From: Cydia pomonella
Lineage: Eukaryota; Arthropoda; Insecta; Lepidoptera; Tortricidae
Assembly (NCBI RefSeq): GCF_033807575.1
Contig: NC_084705.1
Span: 8,116,019 to 8,180,018 of the forward strand
Direction of reading: 5' to 3'
Length of the DNA: 64,000 nucleotides
In this document: positions 1 through 12,240 of the stretch, piece after piece
Position numbering within the stretch: position 1 is the stretch's first letter
How the letters are laid out: each line of letters opens with the position of its first letter
Notes under the pieces: model-generated
Seen by the model: the letters and a program-made list of their open reading frames with translations, nothing else
The model's database searches: none
What the model was told of the DNA's origin: nothing
Program-made: the position numbers and the translations under genes

Positions 1-1039
1 ATTACTACATAAAAGGGCTCTGAGTAAAATACGCAATTGCATATTTTAATCATAGCTATGTTCACATAAATTTGAATTGAGAGGTTAGTTGCAAATTGCA
101 TCACGTATCCTACTTAGGCATGCCTTAAAAGTTATGTGTAGGTAAATAACTATAAATATATAGTTTGACCCAGGACTGTCTCATTTCAAACATAGAAAGA
201 ATCATACTGTCTTTGTCTTACGCTAGAATATAGGTACTATATTCTGAAAATAGACACAATTATTTGAGATTCACTTGATATTCACCTAAACTCAAAGGCG
301 AAAAAGGGGCAAACCGTTCTTAAAATGAAATGTGTTCTATTGAATGTGTCGCTTAGTGGCGGGCCTTTTAATAATCGAATATTAAATCGAAAATCGAATC
401 GACTTTGCGCATCCCCAAAACAGAAAACGTATATATCCTTCAGAGACAGTATTTTTAGAAGTCACTTACAAGACATTTCACTGCCATCTACACCTCCCTA
501 AGATGAATCAGTAAATATTTCTGTCAGTAACCACGTAATGGTATTATGATATTGGGAGGGCCGCTATCGGTCTGTAAGTAGATCGTAAATAACACGCATT
601 CATTAGAATCCCCCAATGTTAGAGAAAAATATTTAATAACGGTAGCGGTGGCGATAAGTTTCGTTGTTGATAAGTCGATCCATTAACGAACAATTGGATT
701 TTGTTGGTTTTGCTGCTACTGTAACTTTATGACAACGTAGTATCTAAATAAAATAAGATAAATAGCTTGACAACGTACTTACATTTACGAAATTACTATT
801 TTAGTAGGTATTAGGTACTTAATAGTTAACGAACGGCAGTCATAATATTTCATGTTTGATCGAAACCTCAGATTTTACCAGCTATCCGACAGTTGCAAGT
901 GTTTTTATATGTACTTTTTAGAATCCATCCAAATGTAAAAAAATCACAAAGATAGATTTTAATTATGTATCTAAATGTAATTAGGCATTTTTTCTTTCAA
1001 ATAGATACGATTTTATGGTAAAAGTAAGTGTTAAAATGA
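1..1039. other. No feature seen
   Basis: AT-rich DNA without long frames, recognised repeats or clear regulatory structure. Confidence 0.5.
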
Positions 1040-1340
1040 AAGATGTCACCCGCAATTACCGTGTTACATCTACGTGCTACTCCGCGCACACTACGTCACG
1101 CCTGCACCATCCTTAACCTCCGATAATACGTCTAACCAATACGTCATTTGGCGCAATAACGGTCAAACAATAAATATCGCTTTGGGCAGACAACACGCGC
1201 AAAGTAATATATGAAGTTAAGAATAAATAGGCAATTTAGTGCGGGCCGCACGTCTCTCCGAATATTGCCGTCGTATTTCCATATCGTATCGCGATTCGCG
1301 GGCCTCCTTTATGGGGTAAAAATTAAGTCACCGAAGTGCG
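1040..1340. promoter_or_regulatory. Candidate cis-regulatory island
   Basis: GC-richer repeat-free stretch with several CpG and homeodomain-type words (AACAATAAATATCG, CCTTTATGGGG). No open frame, no core promoter identified. Confidence 0.25.
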
Positions 1341-1610
1341 GGTGTTGATTTTCAATTGGTTTGATTGCGAATTTTAAACGATTTTACATTGGGCTTTATT
1401 TACGGGGGTCGTTTAGTGTTGGGGAGTCACTAATTTTAGTGTCTTGTTTGAGAATGAGTAATATCTAAAATATTTTCTTAATAAGGAAGTACATAGTGGA
1501 TAAATAATTTAGTATTATTTGTATTTCTAATAAAGGGCATATTTTATGTGTTTTTAGTTAATTACAGGTACTTATAGAGTAATTAAGACATCATTTTGAC
1601 AAACCTGTAT

Positions 1611-1755
1611 TTTTTTATAGCACGACGGTGGCAAACAAGCATACGTCCCGTCTGATGGTAAACAGTCACCGTACCTATGGACGCCTGCAACTCCAGAGGT
1701 GTTACATGCGCCAACCCTTTAAAAAACTGTACACTCCTTTCTTGAAGAACCAAAA
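1611..1755 (-). mobile_element. CR1-like LINE 3' tail
   Basis: Complementary-strand copy of the shared tail: oligo-T, then CACGACGGTGGCAAACAAGC, and on into a segment (to about 1755) that matches the region before the tail in the copy at 8724-8943. It is non-coding and 5' truncated. Confidence 0.7.
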
Positions 1756-4019
1756 CTACAATTTACTTTAGTACTTAAGTGCCGTTTTCATGTATAGAAA
1801 CAGTTCAAAAGTTAACAATCTAATGTATCAACGTATAACGGCAGGATAACGTTAAAAAAACCTCACATTATTCTTAAATTTCGAACGGTAACTCATCTCG
1901 GTCGTATAAATCCGAGGAAGCACAGTCGTATGGAAAAAAGATCCACGGAGCTGGTATAAATTCAGCGGTAAGACCCGATAGAAATGAGAGAATTCCCCAT
2001 TAAATCTGTCTAATGCGGAAGGGTGAGTCAAGAGCGGAAGCGGGTGTGAATAAAATTTTTTGCCTATTTGACTGGGTTACTACACATAAGTCCTCGTATC
2101 ACACAGACAACGCGTAGGATACAGGACCATTCAGGTGGAATCGGGATACTAAAATATTGATACCTATAATAATATACATTTAGTTTAACGATAGAATGAC
2201 CATACAACCCAGTTAATAATAAAAAATAACAGACTCCAGGACGTTAAACAGAAGTCCCATTCAGTATGATGCCACGCGGCAAGCCATAGCGCTTACAGAA
2301 TATAAGATTCTGTGGGGACCTTACTTATCTCGCATGTGTAATTAAAAAAAAACTCGAATGAAAATACAAAAATTCGCAAATAAGAAATATTCTAAGAAAT
2401 TTTCAGTAAATCCCGTCAATCATTTAAATTCGGATTTTGTGGCTGGCTATGATGGAACTATAAAAAAAGAGAGAAAAAAAAAAACAAAGTTTCATAATTA
2501 CTTAAATACATTTCTAGAATTTCGAGAAATATTCTTTAAATGAGTACTCTCTATAATACTGAATGGCGACTGAGAAAATACTGACACGAAACGTTTGCAT
2601 TATATGTAAGATTGTAATCTTACCTAATCTAAACATGGGTGTGGTTGAATTAATTGCCTTAATCACAATATAAGTTTCTTCAATGCGTGAGTTTCTAAAC
2701 CGCAGCAAACTCAATCTTTGCTCTTCCGTCCTAATAAATAATATTTCTTTTTTGCAAAAAATAAAAATTTAATGGACGCAATCGGAGACACATTTTAAGA
2801 AATGGTCGTATTGAACGAACGAGGTTGGTTCATTCCACAACAAACGGCTAGCACATACCACCTTTATACTTACTCGACAAAAATGACAGGTAATAAAATG
2901 AAGTACTTAGATTGAATTTTATAATGTACCAAATGGTCACTTACCTTTTTTTCACCGCTTCCGGTCACTGTTTGGGCGAACACTGCCGGCAAGCAAAAGT
3001 TTGTAGTAGCACGCTAATCGCTTAGTCCTTTACCATTTTCACCGCTTCCGCTTACTCTTCGGGCCAACCGCGAGTCGCTAAATCTGTCCAAGTGGCAGAT
3101 AGGTGGCGCTCGCCTAAGTGGTACCGGGAAAACACATTTTAATAAGGGTAGTGAAACAACCATCAACGGCTAACTGGAAAATGTTTACGGCCGCGATGGA
3201 TCAGATTTTAGATTAAGTTTTTATAACGCTTTTAATAGTTAGGGGAAGTTTGGCTTAGTTTCTGCGATTATTGAATATTTAACCATGGCATTTTAGGCAT
3301 AACAGGAATATGACATCTAGACTCTTTGGTTTTTTGGAGTTCTAAAGTACGAGTGTGACCTGAGCGGTCTATCGTTCATTCAAATGATGTCATAAAAAAC
3401 TTATCAATTATTGCTTATCAAACGTGCTGAAAGATTCAAGCAGGCAGGTTAACTATTTCACGAGTTTACTGTTTACATATTTCACGAGTTTCATACTGAC
3501 ATATAACATTCTTAAAAAGCTAAAATAAAATTTCATCCGTAGTTAAAATGTTCAATTACTGATATGTATTCCTTTTTTATATATTTAATTAAATATAATT
3601 TCTTTGTAATGGGTTTTGAATTGGTTAATAAGAAAAAAAAATAGTATCTATGACTGTATATTTGACTTTTGCTCCCAAGTCAAGATTAGCTTAAAAATTG
3701 CTATAAAACTATTTACTTAAATGAAACTTATTTTTCGACAAAAAAAAATGCAAAAAACATTTAGATCTGTATTTTAAATCCAATTTAATTACTTCTTCAT
3801 AAATATCTAACGCAACTATTGAACTACAGCTATACGATATAAGGATCAAACTTGTAGGTAGATATTTACTCCAAGGGTGCGGGCGCGCGAAACGAAATGT
3901 GGCTTTAAAAATTTGGAACACAATCCAGCTATTTGTCTTACCAACGTCTCGTATAAATCAAGGAATAAAGCAGCCAACAATGCTTTATGGCGGAAAAAAG
4001 GAACCTACATAAGACGGGG
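1756..4019. other. Unassigned non-coding DNA
   Basis: No gene. A diverged direct repeat with a period of about 87 bp (TTTTCACCGCTTCCG at 2950 and 3037) and a doubled ATTTCACGAGTTT near 3455-3490 are the only structure noted. Confidence 0.4.
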
Positions 4020-4330
4020 AAATAGCATATAGTACGCCTATCTACATACGCATGTTGCACGTATGTGTTTCTGTTACGAAACGATCCTAGAGAACTCGGG
4101 ATGATTTATCATTTGAATCCGAAATGATATGAGTGAATAATGCATCAAATAAAATACTCATATATGCCCATGACCTACGCTCGGTTATATAAAGAGCACG
4201 TCATATTCCGCGGCCATTTTAATATCGAGCGATGCAAATAAAACTCGTCATTATTTAGTGTGTGTCCGAGCCGTCCGCACTACGCGCGGCGTTCGCAGAG
4301 TTATTACCGTGTAACGTACTATATCACGGC
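4020..4330 (+). promoter_or_regulatory. Candidate promoter/enhancer with TATA box
   Basis: TATATAAAG at 4186-4194, an octamer ATGCAAAT at 4232-4239 and a CpG-rich stretch (TCCGCACTACGCGCGGCG) at about 4273-4290. No initiator consensus lies 25-30 bp after the TATA word, so an enhancer is as likely as a promoter. Confidence 0.25.
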
Positions 4331-5678
4331 AAATTTACGACAACCTGAATATGATGGATTTTCAATCCAGCCCCAGAATTATATACGACGAAAATCGTTC
4401 CGCTGTCAAAATAGAGAAATAAATAAACTCTTGACAACCAATTAATAACTCGTAAAGTGTCAGTGTTGAGGACAATAAAAAACTTTAGCCGGGACAAAGG
4501 GGCAGAAAAAGGCGATAACAATGGCGGAATGAGGAGAAAAACGCCTGTAAAAAGCTCCGATATCGCCCATAAATTTGGATGGATTCAAAACAAATCGCCC
4601 TTATTCATTACACGTATGACTTATTGGCCGGAGAAGACAAAATTTATAATGCACTTATATAGAGGATACAAAGGAGTGGAATCGACTCATTCAGGCAAAT
4701 TTTCGATTTACAAAAACACGCTGCGTCGAACAAAACGCATTGCGCATCGTTAGTCACGTTTCGGGTTCGAAAATGAATGAGCCGATTAACCTTAGCAAAA
4801 AACTAAACGCAGTGTTAATAGATGTATGGAATCGATTATCAATGTTTAATAGAGCGTGCTTAAATATTTTAAATGGAAAATGTTTTGACATATCTAATGA
4901 ACTGTAGAAAATATTTTTGAAATAACCTCTGTTTTGAATAATATAATAAATAACTCTTTAGCAGGAGAGACTTTGTGAAAAAACAGAAGTCAATGTAAAT
5001 ATGAGGGTGACCTCTAACAGTAGACAGTAAACAATAATGCAGTTAAAGAAAATATTACTTAACTAGTAATTTTTTTAACAAGGCATATATAAAAACCTAA
5101 AATTAATTTGTTTAAATTAAACAACATGCAATCGATGGGGAACAAGTGAAGCGTTTTATTATCAGGTATCACATAACGATACCTTCATCAAGCCTCGTAA
5201 AGCGCGGAACGTCGAATCGAGAAATAAATGGCGTTCAAAAGTGTGATCCAAGATGTACAAAAAGGGGGAGAAAAAGAAAAAATGTCGAATGAAATGATAA
5301 ATTCCCTACTCGATGTGAAAAAGTGGGTTTATTTATGACACGGCAGTGTATTGTGGCTTCAGAAGTTTATCAGATCTTGGGCTTGCATTTATAATGTGTG
5401 TTTTGCTCTTTGACATCGAGGGCATTGGACCATCCGGCTTATGGTGCTATATCCGTAATACTTACGGAATTTATTCATCTTAAATTTTTAAACGAATATC
5501 ATATATCGTTGATCCTTTCCTTAACAATTGCCGTATTCAGAAAAAACTCCTAATGAAATTTGTTGCACTCTATCTAATCAAAACAAATGTGAAAACTGTT
5601 ACAATTGTAACACCGGCAATACTCTCTTCATTTGGTGTCCAATATAATAATAAATAAATACATCAGTATGTAAAAAGC
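4331..5678. other. Unassigned non-coding DNA
   Basis: A 98-codon plus-strand frame at 4457-4753 (K/R-rich, no domain) spans a repeat-free region with CGCCCATAAATTTGG. I read it as non-coding. The rest is AT-rich without features. Confidence 0.35.
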
Positions 5679-5867
5679 TTGGAGGATTTAACAACCGGAG
5701 TCGCCTTTAAAAAATTTCCCCTCTGTCGAAAACCACGGCCAAAGGTCGTATGTATTGTAACTGACGTTTATCTGACATGGCTATTTGACATTTGACGTGA
5801 CTTTAAAAACTTACCCCTCCCCGTAAAAATTACAGACAAGGCATCTCCAGTTATTAAATCCTCCAAG
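5679..5867. mobile_element. TIR element family GGAGGATTTAACAAC, copy 1
   Basis: The ends TTGGAGGATTTAACAACCGG and the complement of CTCCAGTTATTAAATCCTCC are inverted. The interior (CCCCTCTGTCGAAAA, GACGTTTATCTGACATGGCT) matches the complement of 30196-30426. Non-coding. Confidence 0.72.
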
Positions 5868-6876
5868 ATACAAAGTGGCTTAAGCGTCTCGTGACAGCAT
5901 AACATTCCACCTCTGCAAGATTCAAAAATTCTGGCGTCAAAGTTTTTCCGAAGTCCATCTTTGGCTTATCGACATGGGAGGAGCGATTGGTTTATTTATC
6001 TGTTTTCCCACATTGTACAAGTTAACCATAATGGCGTACAACTTCTACGCTTGCTGTGACATGCCTGAAAGTTTTGTACTGCAACAAAACTTTTTTGAAT
6101 TTATTTTGGGCAGATGGGTACCTAAATATAAAGAGCTGACTGGGAAAATATAAAGTATTAAAGTATTTAATAAAGTTAATTTTCCGTCTGATGAAATGTA
6201 ACTGAAAATTCCCACGGAATTGTGTGGGTAAAGACGCAAATCAGAACGGCATTGAGCGACTCCCCTTATCCGCCCTCGATTTTAAATTAGGTTAAAGAAT
6301 TGTTCTTCAATCTCCTTAAGCGGTGACCACAAATCACAGAGCTCCTTTAGACGTAATTGAAAATACATTACAAAACCAAATTAAAGTGGGAAAGTGGTAC
6401 AAGTTAGGAGGAGGCAGGTGGGCCCGTGACAACCCCCTACCCGCGGAATGTTTTGGCATAAAATATCGTTTCAATTATTTACGTGAAAGATTTATGGCAC
6501 TTAGAAAGTGCGCCGAGAAAAAACGGAGCGACGTGTGCACAGAAAGTGTTTTTCTTGGAAAACTTATAATGGGTATGAGTGTAGGAAAAGTTTTTGAATC
6601 TCTTTTCTATGGTAATTTGTTTTGGGTTTCGTTCGCTTATAAAGATATTAGTGTTTGTATTAAGTTTAGATATATGTTGTTTTAGAGATAAAATATGATC
6701 TCCAGTGCTGTATAAAGAAAATGAGACGATAAACTTCAGTGGACGTTTTAAACATGAAGCAGTTGATGACTGAGCATACATTGACAATTCAGATCTTTTT
6801 ATAAAATTTAAATAATATTTCGCCAACTTGACTTTACTCGCAAAGTGATTTCATATTGAATATATCTTTATTTCAG

Positions 6877-6972
6877 ACCCGTATACCGATACCGGAAGCT
6901 TACATCTGCCGAAAAATGCTCCACGCCAAATTGCTGGACTGCGTTGATGTCAACAAAAATATTCATTCCCGA
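6877..6972 (+). CDS. Candidate isolated coding exon (unknown protein)
   Basis: A 96-nt segment is bounded by a good acceptor (TATATCTTTATTTCAG, 6861-6876) and a donor (GTAGGT at 6973). It is open in frame 1 for exactly 32 codons: TRIPIPEAYICRKMLHAKLL, then DCVDVNKNIHSR, with two cysteines 10 residues apart. Base composition is more balanced than the AT-rich flanks. I do not recognise the protein. No neighbouring exon was found, so if it is real it belongs to a gene with long introns, and this region would be intronic. A second frame is also open over most of the stretch, so chance is a serious alternative. Confidence 0.28.
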
Positions 6973-7559
6973 GTAGGTACAACATTTTTTTATGTAGGTT
7001 TCGGTTAAAAATTTCAATTTATATGTAAGTGTTATATAAGACGCTTGTTATATAAGACAAAATAAGCTAAATATTTCCTAGTAGAAATTATAACGGCAAA
7101 GTGCGCTAACTACCACCAAGAGGCTGATTCAGATTTACACATTTGATATGAAAATGTAAATGAAAAAAAATAATGAAAAATGATTTATTTAGGTATCAAA
7201 ATTGCAGCTTATTAAATAGTAGAAGAGTATTTCATTTTTAGGTGTATTCTATTGTTTGATAGCTTAGGAATAGTGTCCTGAGCCCTAAACTAGGTAAATC
7301 TGTCTTATAGGGATCAGAGAATAAACCTCCGCTATTTCTAGCAATTAAGCAAAGTTTGGTTGGGTACACAAATCTAAAAATGTGATACTCATATCGCTTA
7401 CTTATATACGTATACAATATCAGTTATTGTTTGTGACAACATTTTTATAATTTTGCAAGTATCAACTACCCGTATTATATACGTTTATGTATATTTACTA
7501 TTGGAATTACTATTATTTATTATACTGTTAAGATAATTACCTAAAAGTGTGTTGTGTGT

Positions 7560-7910
7560 ATGCTTGTGTATAGTTTTCATCTTTTCACTGGCTCACGCTG
7601 ACGAAATGCAATCTGTACCTAGTCTCATGCGGCATTTCGCTCGCACTTATTGGTGCTCATGAGATGCATAATGATAATCAAGGTAGTATCTTAATGCGTT
7701 GTAAACCACATGAAATATTTCATATAGAATCGGCCTCGTACTCTAGACGACACAAACAGTTTTAATACGTGCGCGAAGATTTGTTAACGGCGCATGTTTA
7801 TTTTTCATTTACGGGCCTCCTCGTAAACAGCGCGTGCTTTATTACGTGTGCATAGCGTGCGAGGATGGCGATGGAGTTTATTGCGAGAAGGAAGTCTATG
7901 AAAGCTTTTA
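7560..7910. promoter_or_regulatory. Candidate cis-regulatory island
   Basis: Repeat-free and CpG-richer, with TTTATTACG and TTTATTG words that resemble posterior Hox/caudal sites (7837-7890) and a small hairpin TTTACGGGCCTCCTCGTAAA. No frame. Confidence 0.25.
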
Positions 7911-7941
7911 ACAAAGGAATATGTGACGGTACCTGATGACA

Positions 7942-8247
7942 GTAAAGGTACCTTATGACGGTTGGAGCTTACGTCGCGTAGTACCTTATTACTATTGAAA
8001 CGTCGTTAGTAACAGCCAAAGAGAATTTGAAATAGAGGTGGATTGTCAAAGTAAATTCTGTAGCCACAGTACAATTACTCAAATTTTTCGACACATGATT
8101 AAAACTCCATTTAACTTTGGTCCTTATTCTTTCACGAAAGATGATAGTAAATTTACTGTGGCTAAAAAGTATACTTTGACAATCCACCTCTATTTCAAAT
8201 TCTCTTTTTCAAAAGAGTAGGCGCCGACCGCCATAAGGTACCTTTAC
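7942..8247. mobile_element. Fold-back element with GTAAAGGTACCTTATG ends
   Basis: Outer inverted ends (GTAAAGGTACCTTATGACGG at 7942; complement ending at 8247) enclose a second pair of inverted arms (GAGAATTTGAAATAGAGGTG near 8022 and its complement near 8185-8206). The whole 306 bp can therefore fold into one long imperfect hairpin. Two overlapping short frames on opposite strands start with the same residues (MDCQSI.../MDCQSK...), which is simply a result of this symmetry and not coding. Confidence 0.75.
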
Positions 8248-8723
8248 CCGTAAAACGTCATATATGTTGAAACATTTTTTTTCTTTGGTATTGAATATCG
8301 TAGAATAAATGCTAAGTTTGCAAGCAGCCAGTGAAACGTCAATGTTTTGTGTGAGAATGATTTTCGTTATCATAGATCTATAATGTACTGCATTTAAATT
8401 TAACATTCATTGTTCCACCGCACCGCTCTGTCAACTCTTCTTGTAGTTCTGGTATTTACCATTGGCCACTTCATCTGCTCATTTGCCTCCTATATCATAA
8501 AAAAAGAATCTGCCTGACGGATATTGACGAGACATTAATACGACTAGTTACACAAGTGAAAAATGACTCCGTTTCATTAGGGCCCTTTTACATGTAGGTT
8601 AATACAAAATTAGTTACAGTGACATGAAAAATATATAGCAACATTTATAGAAAAAACAGCCAATGCCTGGTTAAACGCTATTTCATAATAATCTTAAAAT
8701 AAATGCCAAGTCACCAACCAAAA
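8248..8723. other. No feature seen
   Basis: AT-rich, no frames or repeats identified. Confidence 0.45.
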
Positions 8724-8943
8724 GTGGCGCCTCAGTGCGGTTTAAGAGGAGCTTCCTCCCGCGGACGCTCCGGCTGTGGAATGAGTATGAGGTTCTTCAA
8801 AAAAGGTGTGAACAGATTTTTAAAGGGTCGGCAACGTCATTCAACACCTCTGGACCGGAGTTGCAGACGTCTATAGGCTACCGTGACTGCTTACCATCAG
8901 GTGGGCCGTATGCTTGTTTGCCACCGTCGTATTATAAAAAAAA
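8724..8943 (+). mobile_element. CR1-like LINE 3' end with ORF2 C-terminus
   Basis: The plus-strand frame reads RSFLPRTLRLWNEY near 8750-8790, the FxPRTxxLWN motif close to the end of CR1/jockey-type ORF2 proteins. It is followed by the shared 3' UTR (GGGCCGTATGCTTGTTTGCC at 8904-8923) and oligo-A at about 8936-8943. It is 5' truncated and differs from the 26421-26881 copy upstream of the shared tail, so it belongs to a related subfamily. Confidence 0.75.
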
Positions 8944-10039
8944 TTGAGATATAATACTTGTTTCTTATATTTTGTGGTAGTTGTCTTTTAGTCTCTATTG
9001 TAAATCGTACATTCAATTTGGAAATATAAAAGATTCCCAACGTTATACATTTTAGTATAAGTATTTTCTATGATACATTTTCTGACAATAGAAAATACCT
9101 TGTTTATACTCGTACTGTCTTCCCTAGCGCCAATTCTAGCACGTTCACAACACGTAATACGCCTCAGGCAAGCTTTACGTCCGCGTGATAATCTCCAGTA
9201 AAAATTTAATTGAATCTCGCAAGCAGATGGGGCATTGTTGCCCTTAACGGGGCTTCTTTGTATCGCCGCGAACATTCGCCCTCGAGAGGGCTTCAAGTTC
9301 GGACAAGGAAAATGGTTGAGCAATATTGTTCGGAGAAAAAATGTTGGGCGGGCTGCGTAATTGAAAAACATTAGCTACCTACTAATGTTATAAACGTGAA
9401 AACAGGATGAGTCTATAGGATCTACATTGAAAAATTTAATAGTACACTGATAATGACATGGAACAGGTAGGTTAAACAATACCTTGGTAAACATCTTTTT
9501 ACGAGGAAGTAATAGGACCAGGGCTTTGTATACGAGTACGTTGATCAAGTTCTGCAAAGATTCTTTACCAAACAGGCCATTCGAGTTTTAGCTCATTAAT
9601 TTCATCCTCATCTTTTTAAAATTATGGGTTCAGTCCAGCGGGACTATTTCGCCAGTATCAAGGTATTAGGATCTTTAAATACGACTAAAACTGTACGGTT
9701 AGTACAAGACAGGGTACGGTGATTTTATTAGCTCTTGGAAAGCGATAGCTGGACTTTACAAGTAGCACGAGATCTGCTGGCCGTTGACTCCAAAATGGTG
9801 GTTAAACGTTAAAGTTCAATTCTCCGTTCACTGCACACTACCACATTAGTTTACTGTATAATAAGCTATCGATATTACACTTTAAATAATATTAATGACC
9901 AAAAAAACTAATGAATTAATCACGAGATGTGACTATCAAGATGGTGCTCGAACCGGAAGTCCCTAGTTTTAGTTATTCGATTTGTTTCTGATATGGCATT
10001 GATGTGTCAGTGTCAAAAGTGACATCTCCTCAATAGAAG
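8944..10039. other. Unassigned non-coding DNA
   Basis: A 127-codon minus-strand frame (9371-8988) crosses a GC-richer patch (9120-9320, with CCTCGAGAGGG). It has no recognisable domain, no splice context and ends in AT-rich sequence, so I do not call a gene. Confidence 0.35.
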
Positions 10040-10126
10040 GTCTCAGGAAAAAGCAATTATTTTTCAAATATTTTTGGCCATAGGAGTCTCAGGAAACCTA
10101 TTAAATGTTTCAATATTTTTGGCCAA
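10040..10126. repeat. Direct repeat, two units of about 45 bp
   Basis: GTCTCAGGAAA...CAAATATTTTTGGCCA is followed by a second GTCTCAGGAAA...CAATATTTTTGGCCA. Non-coding. Confidence 0.6.
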
Positions 10127-10218
10127 AATTCCTTAAGAATGATTTCTAACTTGTATAACCTAAACTAATCTACATAACATATTGTACCATAAATGTAAAT
10201 ACTAGTGTAAAGAGGCCT

Positions 10219-10324
10219 ACTGATTACCAGTTCGCCGGATGATATCGGCCTGTCAGTTATTCGCGATTGCCAGATTTTGCGAATAACTGACAGGCCGATA
10301 TCGTCCGGCGAACTGGTAATCAGT
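10219..10324. repeat. Near-perfect 46-bp-arm hairpin
   Basis: The left arm 10219-10264 and right arm 10279-10324 are complementary over 46 bp with one T/C difference, which would be a G-U pair in RNA. They are separated by a 14-nt loop. The arms are GC-richer than their surroundings. It could be a minimal fold-back element or a source of hairpin RNA. No coding content is seen. Confidence 0.85.
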
Positions 10325-10490
10325 GGACCCCTTTAGCTATAGACGTCATCAATCTGCTGCTCTTTATTACAATTTTTTTTCTAAGTAGTGCTCCAGATAA
10401 GAAAATGTGAAGAAGCCAAATCAACATTACGTTTTTATTTTAATTTCGAAAATCTCTTAATTGTAACCGATTTAGAACGCGACTTCAGTA

Positions 10491-10633
10491 CCTCTAGTAT
10501 AAATTTATTCGACAGCGAAACGTGACGTACGCGTTTGCGTTAACTCTCATTTTGTATGGGATTTTGAGTTTTCAAAACGTTCCGCTTGGCGCGCTGTGTC
10601 AAGTTTAGAAATCGGATAAATTTACACTAGGGG
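10491..10633. mobile_element. Small MITE with CCTCTAGTATAAATTTA ends
   Basis: CCTCTAGTATAAATTTA (10491) and TAAATTTACACTAGGGG (to 10633) are inverted with two mismatches. The 143-bp element is non-coding and contains a CpG-rich GTGACGTACGCGTTTGCG segment. Confidence 0.6.
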
Positions 10634-11455
10634 CTCTGATCTGCCGATCCCTATACTATATTAACAAATGCTAATTCATAAGCCATTTATTTTTAAAATC
10701 TCTTGCTAAATTATTTGTTGATTAGCGTTGCAATTTTCGCAAGGTAAACCATTTAACAAAGCGATATTAAAAACACCAAAAAGTCATTATAAAAATGTAC
10801 CCGAAACTTAACTACTTGCAAACAATTAAGCTTGATAACAATCGAAAAACGGAACCTAAAGCGGTACCAGGGAATCTCGACAAAAACTCCCCGTACGCTT
10901 TCATAATTCGTTTAATGATAAATAAACTCATAAATAAGTGAGGCGAGCGCGAGAATTTGTTTACAACTGATGTACATAAAGATACGGGAGCTGCTTTGTC
11001 GCTAATCTGCTAACAAGTTTCAAGCGAAAATTTTTAATCCAACACGAGCGTTGTAATGAAGAAAAACTTGGCGTTTTTTGCTCTTTACGTGTGCTTGGTT
11101 AAGTTATGCAAGTTTTTGTAACCTGACTATAAAATGTATCTTTTGTTGCATCTTTAACGTATTTTCGAGGCAACACCCAAATGAAATTAGGTACATTTAA
11201 GCAACCAAAATTGACAAATAATGGTAGAAGCAGGATTGAAATATTGGTTTGAACTATGTAGGATGGACCGAATATGGATACAAATATTCGGCCGAATTTT
11301 CGGTTCAGATGCTACTGTCGGGAACACGTGGAGATATCGAGTTGAAATTAAAACCATTTACTCAAGTCTATAGTCGCAGTCTCTTGAAGCTGTGAAAAAA
11401 AAATCTTCTAAGTTGACGTAAAAAAAGATATAACGGGCGGTTCATGCCGCAAAAA

Positions 11456-11620
11456 AATAGTTATTTGTACAACAAGAGAGCAAAGTTTGATATTTCTTCG
11501 AGTGCTTGTTTTGAGTCCCGTGCAAGCGAAAGATTCTATAATAATTTAGAATCTTGAGCGTAGTAAGGGACTCAAAAGCGCACGAGATGTAAATAACTTT
11601 GATATCGTGTAGTACACAAA
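11456..11620. mobile_element. Palindromic dispersed repeat
   Basis: Symmetric elements include GTTTTGAGTCCC / GGGACTCAAAAGC and a centre AGATTCTA...TAGAATCTT, flanked by AGTTATTTGTACAAC and GATGTAAATAACTTTG. The overall palindrome suggests a MITE or fold-back. Non-coding. Confidence 0.5.
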
Positions 11621-12102
11621 ATTTTTCACGTCAGTCAGCCATCAAAAAATACAACCTGAAAAATGTAACCCAGACGGACGGATCACTATTTCACTCATGT
11701 TTTCTGAAGGTATTCTAACAATTAACTATAATTACCGCAATAAAACAAAACGAAAGAAATTTCAATAAAATAATACGAAAATAATGAATTAACGAACATC
11801 AATTGATAGTTCAATCGACAACTTTTTTTTGTAAAAAAAAAAAAACTTTGCAAGATCCGGTCCGAATTGCGGATACTACTATTTGTCAACTATAGTAGAG
11901 ATCGTTAAAAGTAGTTAAGTAGAATTATTTACTGCGTAACAATTGCGTAAATTTGTATAAGTTCATTGTTTTGATTGTATAATAAAATACGTAAAATATT
12001 ACGTAAAATATGTTTTTATTAAATTTTAAACTTTTATTTCATTAATTAATTATTACGAATGAAGACTCGTAGGGTATTTTGGAACGATGCGGTCTGTCTT
12101 AT

Positions 12103-12240
12103 TTCGGGGGTCTATTATAAACCGTCAATATACCGTTGAATTACGTATGCACTTTTTTGTCTCTTTCTTTTTGCTAATGACGTGAAAGGGATAAAGACAA
12201 TAGAATCCAAATATTTCGAACTTGTATTAGACCCCGCACG
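12103..12240. mobile_element. Small MITE with CGGGGGTCTATTATA ends
   Basis: CGGGGGTCTATTATA and TATTAGACCCCGC form imperfect inverted ends. An inner hairpin pairs TTGTCTCTTTC with GAAAGGGATAAAGACAA. Non-coding. Confidence 0.55.

Noticed and set aside
6323..6685. 120-codon plus-strand frame just upstream of the candidate exon
   Set aside because: It ends in AT-rich, hydrophobic translation typical of non-coding DNA, has no recognised domain and no splice link to 6877. An overlapping minus frame of similar length exists.
7969..8220. Two mirrored small proteins starting MDCQS on opposite strands
   Set aside because: The symmetry is explained by the inverted arms of the fold-back element at 7942-8247.
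8988..9371. 127-codon minus-strand frame
   Set aside because: Longest frame outside transposons, but no domain, signal peptide or promoter context. Length is compatible with chance in a GC-richer patch.
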